Source: Mastigamoeba balamuthi (taxonomy: Eukaryota; Evosea; Mastigamoebida; Mastigamoebidae). Taken from it: DNA of 64,000 bases. This document shows, piece by piece, positions 1 to 15,554 of the stretch. The stretch lies in the NCBI GenBank assembly GCA_902651635.1, contig CACRSC010000031.1, forward strand, positions 957,389-1,021,388, given 5' to 3'. Made by a program: the position numbers and the translations under genes. The notes below the pieces were generated by a model. It was not told the origin of the DNA, ran no database searches, and saw nothing but the letters and a program-made list of their open reading frames with translations. Numbering within the stretch: the first letter of the stretch is position 1; each line of letters begins with the position of its first letter.

Positions 1-5581
<5,581 letters not shown>

Positions 5582-5878
5582 GTCCACACCCACCCTTCGT
5601 GCCCACTCTCGAGTGGATGGAAAGACAACGAAGGATTGGTGATTGTTGATACACGGAGTTGAATGATCTTACGAGGAGGGCATTGTGCTATAATCACCGT
5701 TTACATGACATGGATACAGTAGTAACAATATGCGCACATAAGGCGAAGAGGATATGGTCGAAAATTGCGTTGTTGAGCTCACCGATGAGAGAGGTGGGCC
5801 AATGAGCTGGATGGAGTGCCTCATCATCCACCCGCCTGCGTGAAAAAAGGGCATCGCCAAGTGACCCAGCAGAAAAAG
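5582..5878. other. Intergenic, nothing recognised
   Basis: Region between the PFOR stop and the tRNA-Tyr 3' end. It is clearly more AT-rich than the coding DNA and should hold the PFOR 3' UTR. A 77-codon frame on the minus strand (5669-5902) runs into the tRNA and has AT-rich codons, so it was not called. Confidence 0.5.
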
Positions 5879-5961
5879 TCCGAGCAGGCGGATTTGAACC
5901 ACCGACCTAAGGATTTCTATACTGCTACAGTCCTCCGCTCTACCAACTGAGCTATGCTCGG
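5879..5961 (-). tRNA. tRNA-Tyr(GTA) with 10-nt intron
   Basis: The minus strand folds as a full cloverleaf. The acceptor stem CCGAGCA/TGCTCGG has seven pairs, with discriminator A at 5879. D arm is GCTCAGTTGGTAGAGC, anticodon stem GAGGA/TCCTT, anticodon GTA at 5926-5928, and T loop GGTTCAAATCC is typical of box B. Ten extra bases (5915-5924) sit between positions 37 and 38, the usual place of eukaryotic tRNA-Tyr introns. A short T run follows on the minus strand at 5873-5877, fitting a Pol III terminator. Confidence 0.95.
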
Positions 5962-6020
5962 TTTACGGAATCACAGGAAGCTGCTGTGGGTTTCGCTGGA
6001 ATCGGGGCCTCCACCCAACC

Positions 6021-6919
6021 CTACTCCTCGACGTCGGTCTTGTGCCACCTCGACACGGTCTCCACGGCGTCCAGCAGGGAGATGTCGCACGTGTCCGGGC
6101 TCCCCGCCTCCTTGAGCGTCCTGAACACCCTCTCCACCAGCCCCACGAGCATCCTCTTGGTGTCGGGCCTCACGTCCTGCCTCTCCAGCGCCTCGAGCAC
6201 GACCCCCGGCGCCCCGAGCTCCAGCAGCCTCGCCGCTCCCTCGGCGTGGGCCTGCAGCTCCCCCCCAACGGCTCAGCGGGCTGCTGGCGCGGCCCTGTGC
6301 GGGGCAGGAGCACCGCGAGGTTGACCAGCGGGCTGACCACGAGGCAGCCGTCCATCTGCCTCACAGCGGTGCCCCCCACGACGCTCGCCAGCAGCACCTC
6401 CGCCACCCCCGACTCGAGCACCTGCCCCCACCCCCTCGGGCACGCCGACAGGTCTCGCGTGCGCCCCCGCGCCAGCTTGTGGGTCACAGGCCCCGCCGGC
6501 CAGGGAAGCCCACTTCCCCCCCCCACCCCTTCCACAGGCGAAGTGCGGGTGCGCTGCGCTCACTGCCCAGGCAGCCCAGGAGGGCGCACAGCGTCTCGGG
6601 GCTCAGCTGCAGGATCCCCCGGGGCGACAGCGCGTGCTTGGCCAGCGACGCAAGGTACGGGACCAGGGCGCAGGACGCGGACACGGCGTCGTCGCCAGCG
6701 CCCTCGCGCGACGTCAGCTGCCACATCTGGGGCGTGGGGGGAGGCAACGAGTGGCCCGGGCGGCAGGCGACAGGGCGACGGTGGGAACTCTGCCTGCTGG
6801 CGGCGCGCGGGGCACAGACGCACGGCGCGCAGGACGGCGGTCAGGCCAGACGCGTGGCTGCCGGCGACAGCCTCGAAGACGCTGAACAGGGAGTCGAGGG
6901 TGGCCTCGGTTGATTCCAT
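6021..6919 (-). CDS. Armadillo/HEAT-like repeat protein, unknown role
   Basis: Model: 6824..6919, 6564..6726, 6314..6453, 6021..6257, giving 211 residues with all phases consistent. The protein is helix-rich, with repeat-like segments such as SPLVNLA-LQAHAEGAARLLE and GAPGVVLEALE that resemble armadillo repeats; ends WHKTDVEE. I could not assign it to a named family. The acceptor of the third exon (CACGCGAG) is weak in pyrimidines, so that boundary is the least certain. It may be a partial view of a divergent ARM scaffold; no partner is suggested by its neighbours, a tRNA and a small membrane protein. Confidence 0.6.
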
Positions 6920-7093
6920 GCGCTCTATGTGGCCTTGGCTGCTCGTGCCTGTCTCGTCTCGGTCGGTGATTTGATGTGGACGGATGGAATCCAGAGGAAT
7001 CGGGAAATGCCGGCAGATGAGTCATCGACGATATCTTGTTGGACAGAGTCAATAGGACCCCGGTGCCAGCTGGGGATTGGGGGTGTGCGATGT

Positions 7094-7288
7094 CTAGTCC
7101 ATCACCGGCGGGGTGAGGGCGTCGGCAAAGTAGTCGAGGTTCTCCATGCCCCAGATCGAGAGCGCGAACATCACGACAGGCCACCCCACCTTGGCGCCCG
7201 CCTGGGCTGCCCTCGTCGCTGTCTCCCACCTGGGGTCCGCCTTCCATGCGGCCGCCCGCTCCCTCAGCATCTCGACCTGCGCCCACAT
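7094..7288 (-). CDS. Small membrane protein, 64 aa
   Basis: Single exon starting at MWAQVEMLRERAAAW and ending ALTPPVMD. One hydrophobic segment (about residues 34-48, VGWPVVMFALSIWG) follows an amphipathic basic helix. Size and layout resemble tail-anchored small subunits of membrane complexes, for instance import-receptor small subunits, but no family motif proves it. It lies head to head with the RNase P subunit gene, the two starts being about 100 bp apart, so they probably share a promoter. Upstream on the minus strand is an A-rich stretch with GATCGAAAAAAGATC. Confidence 0.5.
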   Translation of the reverse strand: MWAQVEMLRERAAAWKADPRWETATRAAQAGAKVGWPVVMFALSIWGMENLDYFADALTPPVMD

Positions 7289-7390
7289 TCCTCCAGAGAA
7301 GATACTGAGGCGTGTGATCTTTTTTCGATCTTTGTTCTGTGATATTTGAATCTTGTCTGCGTCGCCCCCGCTGTCTGCGCGCGGGACCAC

Positions 7391-8136
7391 ATGAACACTC
7401 TCGAGATCAGCGAGGAGGAGAGGACGAGGGCCGCGGCGCTGAGGGCCGCGTTCCTCTGGCGCGCCGCCCACACCTACGCCGAGACGCACGAGGAGGTCGC
7501 CGCCCCTCTTCTGCGCGCCCTCCGCGCCATGCATTCCCCGCGCGTCACTCTGCCGCGATCCGCCTTTGCCCGCTACTGCCCGCGCTGCCTCGTCCCGTTC
7601 ACTCCGGGTCCGCCCGCCTTCGAGCGAATCTCTCTGCAGATATGCGCGTGGCTCTGACATCCCCTCGTGGCTGTGCGGTGCGCCCAGGCGTCAACTGCAC
7701 TGTGAGGACCAGGAGAAAGAGGGACTGCGATGCGCGAGCGCAGAGGTCGATGGGGTACCGCAAGTGCAAGACGGCTGTCGCGTACCACTGCCTGCGGTGC
7801 AACAAGTCCACGCGGTTCCTGCCCCTGCAGAAGCCGCAGTTCGCCGCAGTGGTCCGCCCCTCGGCGCCCGCCGCGCCCGCTGCGGCCCAGAAGGCCGCGG
7901 CCCCCGGCAGCAGGAAGCCCGCGACGGCCACAGCGGCGCAGCAGCAGCAGGCCCAGAAGCCGCCGGCTGCCAGCACGGGGCAGAACAAGAGGAAGGAGAT
8001 GGCCAAGGGCAAGGCCAAGTCGCTGATGCACATGCTCAAGGCGCAGAAGGACGCGGAGGAGGCGAGGCAGACCAGGAACGCCGCGGCGGAGCTCGGCGCG
8101 GTGGGCAAGCTGGCCGCGCTGCTCAAGCCGAGATAG
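7391..8136 (+). CDS. RPP21: RNase P/MRP subunit Rpp21/Rpr2/SNM1 family
   Basis: Exons 7391..7607 and 7688..8136; 221 residues. The intron uses donor GTCCGC. The N-terminal helices (residues 1-60) are followed by a zinc ribbon made of CPRC (63-66) and CLRC (107-110), with basic stretch RTRRKR between. This is the layout of Rpr2/Rpp21, which binds the RNA of RNase P and RNase MRP and takes part in tRNA 5' maturation in the nucleus. The C-terminal half is Ala/Gln/Lys-rich and ends in a basic coiled coil (AKSLMHMLKAQKDAEEA), longer than in the human protein. Confidence 0.88.
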
Positions 8137-8255
8137 GAATCCAAAAATACAGATATTAGTCGTGCGACTGCCGGAAATCAGGAATACGCGATTTTTGCCA
8201 GGATTTGTTTGTTTTTTAATCATTAGTTGGACTCGATAAGATAGCGGACAGAGGA

Positions 8256-8846
8256 ATGGCGCAGTGGTTCTTCAAGAGTCCGAATCGCCTTGCGGCTCTG
8301 GCGCCTTCTCACCCGTGTTTCGGCGAGCAGGTGATCTGAGGTTCAAGGGAGACGAGGGCTGGACGCCCTACACCGACGACGAGAGCCGCGCCATCGAGCG
8401 TGCGTACCAGGACGGCCGCAAGAACTACGCTCTCAACGCTAAGTATCGCATCCGCTTCGACGACATGGTCCAGCACCGGTGCGCGACCCGCCCCCGAAGT
8501 TGCCGAAATCTCGCTCTCGATGTAACGGCAACGTTTGTTTGCAGTACCGACGACGAGAGCAGACAACGCGCGATCAAGAGGGAAGCGCGCGGTCACGACG
8601 CGCTTCGCGGCCGCTTGGTAGGACCCCCGCCCCGTGTTGGCGAGCACGCCTTCTGACTGCTTGTTGAAACGCGGGCAGGTGTGGATTGTTACCGACACCG
8701 ACACGGACGGCAACTGCGAGGTGTGCGGCGTGTATCTCGAGAGGTCGGGAGCCGTGAAGAAGAAGGACAGCCGCGAGGACAAGCTGCGCGGGCGCGGTGC
8801 CATGCGCACCCACACCGTCATCATTTGTGAGCGCCCTCTCAAGTGA
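8256..8846 (+). CDS. WWE-domain protein, 136 aa
   Basis: Four exons: 8256..8277, 8331..8478, 8545..8617, 8679..8846. The translated order is MAQWFFKS, then GWTPYTDDESRAIERAY and YRIRFDDMVQHR, which is the W...GW.PY...IE.AY...Y.IDF..M.Q pattern of the WWE fold. WWE domains bind iso-ADP-ribose/poly-ADP-ribose and link to ubiquitin ligases. Here nothing follows except a short C-terminal segment (VWIVTDTDTDGNCEV), so it would be a stand-alone WWE protein. The first exon encodes seven full codons; that boundary rests on phase and on placing a Trp at the start of the fold. Confidence 0.75.
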
Positions 8847-9020
8847 TGGCCCGAGGCGTATGCCGGCAACAGTGTTGTGTGCGACAGACAGAGAAAGCAA
8901 CACAGGAACCAGAGGGGCGGTTATGTGGCAACTACTTGCCCAAGCGTGCGGTGTTTTGTTTGTTTTGAGTGCTGCTGTTGGAGCGAAGCACCCCAGCACC
9001 CGAGGGAATGTTCCAGTCGC

Positions 9021-11266
9021 CTAGTCGAACCCGTGTTCGAGGAGGAAGTTGGCGGCGAGCTCCTCGTTCCTATCGCACGCAATGTACGCCTGGATGACCA
9101 TCGAGCGCTCGAACCCCATGGCCTCGAGCTGGCGGGGCACACGGAGCTGTTTAGCCAAAGAAGTCCAAGACACATAGAACGCAAAGAACGCACCCTCTCG
9201 ATGGCGGCACGCTCCTCGGGGGTGAACTGGATCTGGACCTGAGGCTGGGCGGGAGCGGGGGCGCCGGCACCGGCACCGGCAGAGGCGCCGCCAGGGGCAC
9301 CAGCCTCGTTGATGAGGGCGATGAACTCCTGCTGGTGCTGGTTGATCAGCTGCACGAGCTGCGGGTTCGACTGCGCCAGGCTCTGCATGATGGCGGGGAG
9401 CAGTTGGGGCTGCTGCTGCAGGAGCACCCTGATCTGCTGGAACTGCGGGTTCGACCTCAGGAACGCGAGCGGGCCGCCAGCGGCTGGCTGGGCCGGCTGA
9501 GCCGGCTGGGCGGCGGGCTGCGACGCCGTCTGGGCCGGCTGCTGCTGCTGCTCGCCGGGCTGCGCCCCGGGGTGCGCGATGACGCCGGGCATCGCGAAGC
9601 CGCCGCTCCCCTGCTGCGGCATCGCGCCGCCTGCGGGCTGCGCGCGGGCGCCGGGCAGCGCGTCTGCGATCTCAGGGATGCTCTGCCGGCCGCGCGTTAG
9701 AAGGGCTGCGGGGTCAGTGCGCGGGTGTAATGTGTGGGCGTGTCGCGCTGTGCGAGGTGTGCGTTCTGTCTGGGAGTTGTGGGATCGCCTCCCAGGCGTG
9801 ACTACTCGGCAGCGCGCCAAGGGCCCTCCGCGCCCCCCGCCGCCCCCCTCCACGTGGTAGGCCGAAGGGGGAGGGGGGCGGGAGGAGGCGTGCGATGCTG
9901 GAGGGGCTTGAGGGTATAGGGTGGCTGAACTCACGGAGGGGTCGATGACGTTGCCGGCCTCGTCGACGAGGACCATTTCCTCGTCGTCCTCGTCGCCGTC
10001 CTCGTACTCGCCGTCGAGGTTGTGGTGCGCGACGGGGTGGGCCTGGCCCTGCTGCTGCTGCTGCTGTGCCGGCCCGCGTGCCCCGGGCAGCGCCTCGTGG
10101 ATCTCGGGGATCGACTACAAGGAAGCGCAAAATTCCCCCCCCACCAACGCGCAGGCAAAGAACAGAGCAGCGAACCACAGAGCAAAGAGCAGAACAGAGA
10201 AGAGCAGAGCAGAGCGGTCAAAAGGAAGAACAAACGAGGCCCCGCAGACAAGCAACCGAACAGCCAGTCAGAGAATCACCCGCGAATCGTGTCGGAGGTG
10301 GAGAGGAGAAGAGCGCGTGTGTGGAATTTGGAAGGGGGAAGCGACGAGACTGCCCGCCGAGCGGCCTGCGTTGTGCGTCGTGGGCCCGTCGTTGCGCCGG
10401 CGCGGTTGACGTGGTGGGGCGGCGTGTGTGTGTGCGTGCTGCGCTGTGGTGCGAAGGTGGTGGCACGTACGGTCATGAGATACTCGACGGCGCGGTCGGG
10501 GTTGTTGAACGCAGCGCGCAGCGCCTTGACGACCTGCTCCCTCTCGAACCCCATCTCGCACAGCTGGGGCGCGGCGCAGTTGTGTTCAGTTTCAACTTCC
10601 AGCGTCGTCCCCCGAGATTCCCCCAATTGGGCTGCCAATTCAAAAAAAGAGTTCCACGCGCACCTGCGTCACGTAGCGCTCGTACTCGCTGCCGACGGCC
10701 AGCACGTTGCCGGGCGCCGTCGGCGCAGCGGCGGGGGCCGTGGCGGGCGCCTGCTCCGCCGCGGGGCCCGTGGCGGTGGCGGGGACGGCGGGCGCCGGGG
10801 ACGCGGCGGGCGCAGCGGCGGGGGCCGTGGCCGGGGCAGCCGCGGGCGCGACGGCGGGGGCCGAGGCGGGGGCGGCGGGCTGCGCCTGCGCCTGCGGGTG
10901 CGCGGGGGCGGCGGCGGTGGCGCCGGCGGGCTTGCGGACCATGAGGACGAGGAAGTCCTTCTCCTTGATGCCGTACGACGCGACAGTCATGTCGTCGGCC
11001 AGGATCTTGCCCGCGAAGACGAGCTTCTGCCACTCGGGGTTGTGGCCCTCGCCCCGCGTCGCCGAGATCTTCTGCTTGACGACGAGGATCTGGCGGCCCG
11101 CGCAGGCGTGAGACAGGTGGGGGAGGCGCCGGGGGCGGGCAAACACGACAAATGACGACGGCGGGGGGATAGCGGGGATCGCCCCCCAAGCGCTGCGCAC
11201 CGTGTCGGTGCTCTCGACCTCGAGGGGGAACTGCAGCTGCTGCAGGGTCTTGATCGTGATCTGCAT
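9021..11266 (-). CDS. RAD23: RAD23, UBL-UBA ubiquitin receptor
   Basis: Six exons: 11201..11266, 10664..11089, 10471..10563, 9935..10114, 9194..9682, 9021..9146; 459 residues. Order: N-terminal ubiquitin-like domain ([19 protein letters not shown], then [13 protein letters not shown]), Ala/Pro-rich linker, UBA1 ([19 protein letters not shown]), acidic segment, XPC-binding/STI1 domain ([18 protein letters not shown]), and UBA2 at the C-terminus ([20 protein letters not shown]). RAD23 carries ubiquitinated cargo to the proteasome and partners XPC in nucleotide excision repair. Exons 4 and 5 both begin with SIPEI-x-x-ALPGAR followed by Gln-rich sequence, an apparent exon duplication placed between UBA1 and the XPC-binding domain. 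Confidence 0.95.
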
Positions 11267-11629
11267 CTTGCGGGTAGTGCTCTGCGGGCGTAGCGAGCGA
11301 CCCCGGGGGTTGGGGGCGTGGAGCAATTAGGTGTTTGAATTGACGAAGGGAATTTAAGAAGTACGGCCGGTTTTAATGGCAGCCGGGGTGTCGCCAACGC
11401 GCACGGCAACGGCGGCAATTGGTTGTGAGACGCCGGGGGGAGCGAGTTGGGGGCGGGTAGGAAATACAGCTCACCTTTTGTTGTGGTGTGTGCTTCAACG
11501 CGCGCAAACCGAGCGAACACAAGAAGATTCTCGCGGTTGCGTCATTAGATTGATCTGATCGAAACAAGGAAGAATCTCCCCCGCGTTCGGTGTTTGTTCT
11601 TTTAAACGTGTGTGAAAAAGCGCCGTCGC
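11267..11629 (-). promoter_or_regulatory. RAD23 upstream region and AC40 3' flank
   Basis: No gene is visible. On the minus strand it runs from the AC40 start-distal side: it lies between the RAD23 start codon (11266) and the AC40 stop (11630), both genes being on the minus strand, so it must hold the AC40 3' UTR and the RAD23 promoter. AT-rich patches near 11325-11365 and 11570 interrupt the GC-rich background. Confidence 0.4.
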
Positions 11630-12981
11630 TCACTGCTCCATGGGCTCGGGCTCGTCCTCGCCCTCGCCCTCCTCTGCGGCAGCGGCCTCCTCTGCCTTGG
11701 CCTCGTCGTCCATCCTGCCGAGCTCCGCGAGCTGCATCAGCAGAGTGTCGCACTTGCTCATGAGGACGTTGACCGCGTCCACAAAGAGCGTCTTGGGCGA
11801 CAGGGCCCCGGTGGTCTCGATCGAGACTGCGCAGGTGCAGCTGTGTCTGAGCACTGGCGCGCATCAGTGTGGCCGTGTGTACGCACAGATGAAGTGGTCG
11901 CGGACGCGGGTGAGCCTCAGGTACTGCTGCAGCTCTCCGGCAATGCAGTTGCGGCACATCGTGCAGTTCCTCGGGGACTTGACGACAAGCGCTGCGCGCG
12001 CAGGGGACCACTGTGAGACCGCATGGGGGCAAGAGGGAGAGACCGAGAGAGACGACTCTCACCGTCGTCCTCGATGTCGAAGACGCCCATGGCGCAGGTC
12101 TGCTTGATGGTCTTGGCGGCGGCGCCCTTGGGGGCCGGGTCGGCCACGACAATCTCGGGCATCAGCCTGTACGACGCCGTGGCGACGGGGCTGAACTTGG
12201 CGTGGTCCTTCCCGATGCCCTTGTGGGCGAAGCACGTGAACGCGATCTCCTGGCCGGGGCGCATCTTGGCCAGCACGATGCCGGGCTCGACGGGGGCCGG
12301 CTTGGGCTTGCCCGAGGCGGCGAAGCGGTCCTCCTGGTCGCCGGCGGGCTTCCAGACGAGGTCGCCGCTCAGCACGCGGTCGTTGACGGGCTTGCCGTCG
12401 CGGCCGACCGTGCACTTGACCCTGAGCTCGAACTCGAGCGTGTCCGTGTCGCTCATGCTGCCCGCGGCGACCATCTCGGGGGTGCGCATCTCGAAGTCGT
12501 GCGGGTCGACGTTGAGCGGCACGAGGCCGACGCGGTGCGCCAGGACCTCGTCGGGGACGACCGACGTGTTGTTCTCCATGAACACCGTCTCGATGGCCAC
12601 CGTGGGCACCTCGCCCAGCAGGATGCGGCGGAACGCGTTCGCCACCGCCGTGTCGACCCCAATGAGATCGAACACGAGCTGCTCCTTCGTCGAGCTCACC
12701 AGGTCGATCCTGCGCACACGCGTCTCTCAGCCACAAGCGAGGAAGGGGTGCCGGCCCGGTCTGCGTGGGTGGGCGCACTTGAAGGACTTCTTGAAGAGGT
12801 CCATGTCGAAGGTGGAGTCGACGCCGATGCTGCGGTAGGAGCTGGCGCTGTCGGGGGCATAGGCGTTCTCGGGGTGGTCGTCGGTCAGGACGACGCGGGT
12901 GGCACGCTCGCGCAGGCTGCCGGCGGCACCACCGGGGAGGCTCTCCTTGCCCTTGGTCGTCCTCTTCTTCTGCTCGGACAT
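11630..12981 (-). CDS. POLR1C: RNA polymerase I/III subunit AC40 (RPAC1)
   Basis: Four exons: 12779..12981, 12063..12709, 11887..11991, 11630..11826; 383 residues. Hallmarks of the alpha-like subunit are present: FDLIGVDTAVANAFRRILL, EVPTVAIETVFMENNTS, DEVLAHRVGLVPLN, and after the last introns NCTMCRNC and HFIFSIETTGALSP. AC40 pairs with AC19 to nucleate assembly of RNA polymerases I and III in the nucleus/nucleolus. The last exon begins with the bases giving Phe-Ser of HFIFSIETTG, which fixes the acceptor at GCGCAG. The tail is acidic (EEGEGEDEPEPMEQ). AT-rich DNA with TAAATATCTGAA and GAGGAAGATTC (minus sense) lies upstream. Confidence 0.95.
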
Positions 12982-13345
12982 CTCTCAGCTAGCGCGCGCG
13001 CAGAGAATGCTCGTCGGATGTTGATGTCATCACATTAGAATCTTCCTCAGTAAATATCTGAACTCGGAGATCGCCCTTACCCCAGCCACCCACTCACGCA
13101 ATGATCCGACATAAATACAATGAGACCCACATGGTGCTTATAACAACGGGACCTCAGATGATATCGGAACACGGTTGTTAACACAATATTCCAGCAATCT
13201 ACATTCACCTCAAGAAAATGGAACTAGAGCCCTCCTGATAGCTAACACTCCGATTATTTATGAGCCTACTTGATTTCTCAAAGATTCCCATTCCTGACGA
13301 AGATTCCGAGATCATCGAGCAGAATCTTGCGCCACATTTCAAGCC
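12982..13345. promoter_or_regulatory. Divergent intergenic region, AC40 and PLC-like gene
   Basis: AT-rich 360-bp gap between two divergent starts, so it should carry both promoters. It contains GAGGAAGATTC on the minus side (about 13033-13043) and GACGAAGATTCCGAG on the plus side (about 13296-13310), both examples of a GATT-type element seen before many genes here. A short plus frame at 13260 was not accepted as a gene. Confidence 0.4.
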
Positions 13346-14206
13346 ATGTACCGCGCGCTGCGTGGGGCTGCACTACTACTGCTCGCCTGCCCTGCCCTGT
13401 CGTGGGGACCCCTCTCGCACGTCGAGTTTGCCCTGCGGTCCGGCCTGCCGCCGCACTCGGCCACCCTGCTGGGCAGCATCGCCCCCGACGCCGTGCGCTC
13501 GCTCTGCGCCCGCGTGCACACGCCCGCCTTCGCCGCCTGCCTCGCAGCCGTCTCCCGCAATGCCACCGGCAGCCCCGCGTGGAACGCCACGCAGCGCTCC
13601 CTCTTTGCTCGAGCGCTCGGGGTGCACCTGGCCACAGACCTCTCTGGCCACAGGCTGCCCGGCGGCCTCGTGTCCGCCGCCGACTGGCACGCAGCGGAGT
13701 TCTTCGTCGACTCGTGCGTCTCGCGGCCGCTGCCCCCGCTCGCGTTCTCCCGCGCCGACCTCGACCAGACCGCCGAGCTCCTCTCGAGCGCCGGGCCGCT
13801 GTGCGGCTGCGGGCGCGCGCTGGACGTCGGGCGAGTCCGCGAGGAGCTCTCGAGCTTCATCCGCCTCAGCAGGGCGGACTCTGTCGTGGCCACGGTGCTC
13901 TCGCCCTTCTGCCACGCCGGGCTCAGCGCCATCGGGGCAGGGTCCGGGCGCATAGGGCCGTCGATGGCGTGCGCTGTCGCCGCAGCGCAGCCGTGGGTGC
14001 GTTCCGAGGACGTCGGGAACGCGCCAGAGCTCGCGCGGTCGATTGTGCAGCGGCAGTACGCCGACGGCGACTGCGGGGAGCCGAGAAGCACGCATCCCGA
14101 CCCGCCCGCGGTGCTGCTCGTGGCGTCCCTGCTGGTCGTGCTGCTGCTGTGGAGGCGGATGAGGGCGGGGCGCAGAATCCGCACCGTGCGGGAACCGGCA
14201 GTGTGA
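13346..14206 (+). CDS. Zinc phospholipase C-like type I membrane protein
   Basis: Intronless, 286 residues. It starts with a signal peptide (MYRALRGAALLLLACPALS) whose mature end would be WGPLSHVEFAL, matching the Trp-Gly...His start of zinc-dependent phospholipase C and GPI-PLD N-domains. GSIAPDAVRS and HLATDLSGH (His-x3-Asp-x3-His) provide further likely metal ligands, and a Cys pair lies mid-protein. A C-terminal transmembrane helix (PPAVLLVASLLVVLLLW) followed by RRMRAGRRIR predicts an outward-facing enzyme anchored in the membrane. The substrate cannot be told from sequence. Absence of introns is unusual for this window. Confidence 0.7.
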   Translation: MYRALRGAALLLLACPALSWGPLSHVEFALRSGLPPHSATLLGSIAPDAVRSLCARVHTPAFAACLAAVSRNATGSPAWNATQRSLFARALGVHLATDLSGHRLPGGLVSAADWHAAEFFVDSCVSRPLPPLAFSRADLDQTAELLSSAGPLCGCGRALDVGRVREELSSFIRLSRADSVVATVLSPFCHAGLSAIGAGSGRIGPSMACAVAAAQPWVRSEDVGNAPELARSIVQRQYADGDCGEPRSTHPDPPAVLLVASLLVVLLLWRRMRAGRRIRTVREPAV

Positions 14207-14343
14207 CGTTCGCAGAGTTGCGATATCTCGTCAGATATACCCCCGGGTTTTATTTATCGGGTCAGTTTTAGCGCTGACAAGCAAGGTGCAGGCTGGTAAC
14301 CGCCCATCTGTTTTTTGTGACACTCCGTGCCCTGTGGTCACCC

Positions 14344-15409
14344 ATGTCTTCCCAACTGGCCGCCGGAAGCCTGTTGCCCAAGTCCCCCGAGGCGGAAGCC
14401 GGCTCCCAACCGGAGTCGCGCCCGCAGTCGGCTGGTGACTCTGCGTGCCCTCAGGCAAAGTCTCACAAGGTGCATTTCTCTCCGTTTTCCCTTCGAAACG
14501 GACGCCACTCAGGCTCCCAAGCAGCACGAGCATGGGAAGAAAGAACATAGGAAGAGCAAACACCACCACGCGAAAAGGGACCTGGAGGCCGCGCGCGCCG
14601 AGATCGAGAGGCTGCGTGCGCAGCTCGAGGGCGCCGGAGAGGCGAGCACGCACAGGCGCCACTCTACGGACCTCCACGGCATCTCCGTGATCCCCGCGCG
14701 CAGCACGCCGATGCACGCGGTGCCGCGCGCGGTGTCGGTTGACGTAGCGAGGAGGGCCGTCGCCACGCTCGCCACGTCGCACGCGTCCGTGCAGGGGGCG
14801 CACGACCAGGCGGTGCTCGCGATGCACCACTGCGCGAGGGCCGCGGGGCTCGAGTTCGCGGGGTTCCGCGGGGAGGACGCCGAGGCCCTCGAGGCCGCCA
14901 TGCCCGCGAGCTGCCTCATAGGCGCCGAGATGTACGTCGCCTACTACAACTACAGGCCCATGTCGCACGCGCTGCGCTTCTTCGGGCCTCTGCTCTACGT
15001 CGCCAAGCACGTCGCGTGCGGCGGAGCGCTCGTGAGCATGTTCGCGCAGGTCAGGGACGGCGCCGAGGTCTTCGTGCACACCGAGCAGGACGCATCCGCG
15101 GCTGTCGCGGACGTCTTCGCGCTGGTCGCGGCGTTCTACGAGACGCTCGTCGCGCCGGCGCTGGCGTCCGCGGCCCCGGCGACGCCGACTACGCGCTCTC
15201 CCGACGTCGCGGAGAACAGGCTGGCAGTGCCCCTGGCCATCCCGCCCCGCAACTGCCTGAGCCCCAGTTCCCCAGTTCCTTTTGTCAGCCCCGTCCCCGC
15301 AGTGATGCGGGGGTTCTGCGAGTCGTGGACTGGCACACCCAACAGCGGCGGCACCGGATTCCTGGCGAACATCGTCAACCAGCAGGACGGCGAGTACAAC
15401 GGCAGGTGA
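14344..15409 (+). CDS. Unknown protein, 340 aa
   Basis: Exons 14344..14469 and 14513..15409 (43-bp intron). I do not recognise it. A Ser/Pro/Glu-rich start is followed by a His/Lys-rich patch and a short coiled coil (AARAEIERLRAQLEG), then a globular region with an aromatic-rich block (MYVAYYNYRPMSHALRFF) and a helical stretch ending VAAFYETLVAP. The C-terminus is Ser/Pro-rich and ends NQQDGEYNGR. The start at 14344 is the first ATG; the frame is open further upstream only without ATG. No membrane segment is seen. Confidence 0.6.
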
Positions 15410-15554
15410 TACATAGAGTTTTGGCGCACTGAGGAGGATCGGCGTATGGTACAGGACAATCAATTATACCCCTTTCAGGCGGATTGAGAAACATTTCGCC
15501 TTGAATTTGTGAACACGAGGCTTTTCCCAACACAGCGAACAAGGAAGCAAAAAA

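Noticed and set aside
5669-5902. 77-codon minus frame downstream of PFOR
   Set aside because: Runs into the tRNA-Tyr gene and has codon use unlike any real gene here.
13260-13955. Plus frame starting at 13260
   Set aside because: Overlaps the PLC-like gene in another frame; Ser/Pro/Arg-rich shadow without a motif.
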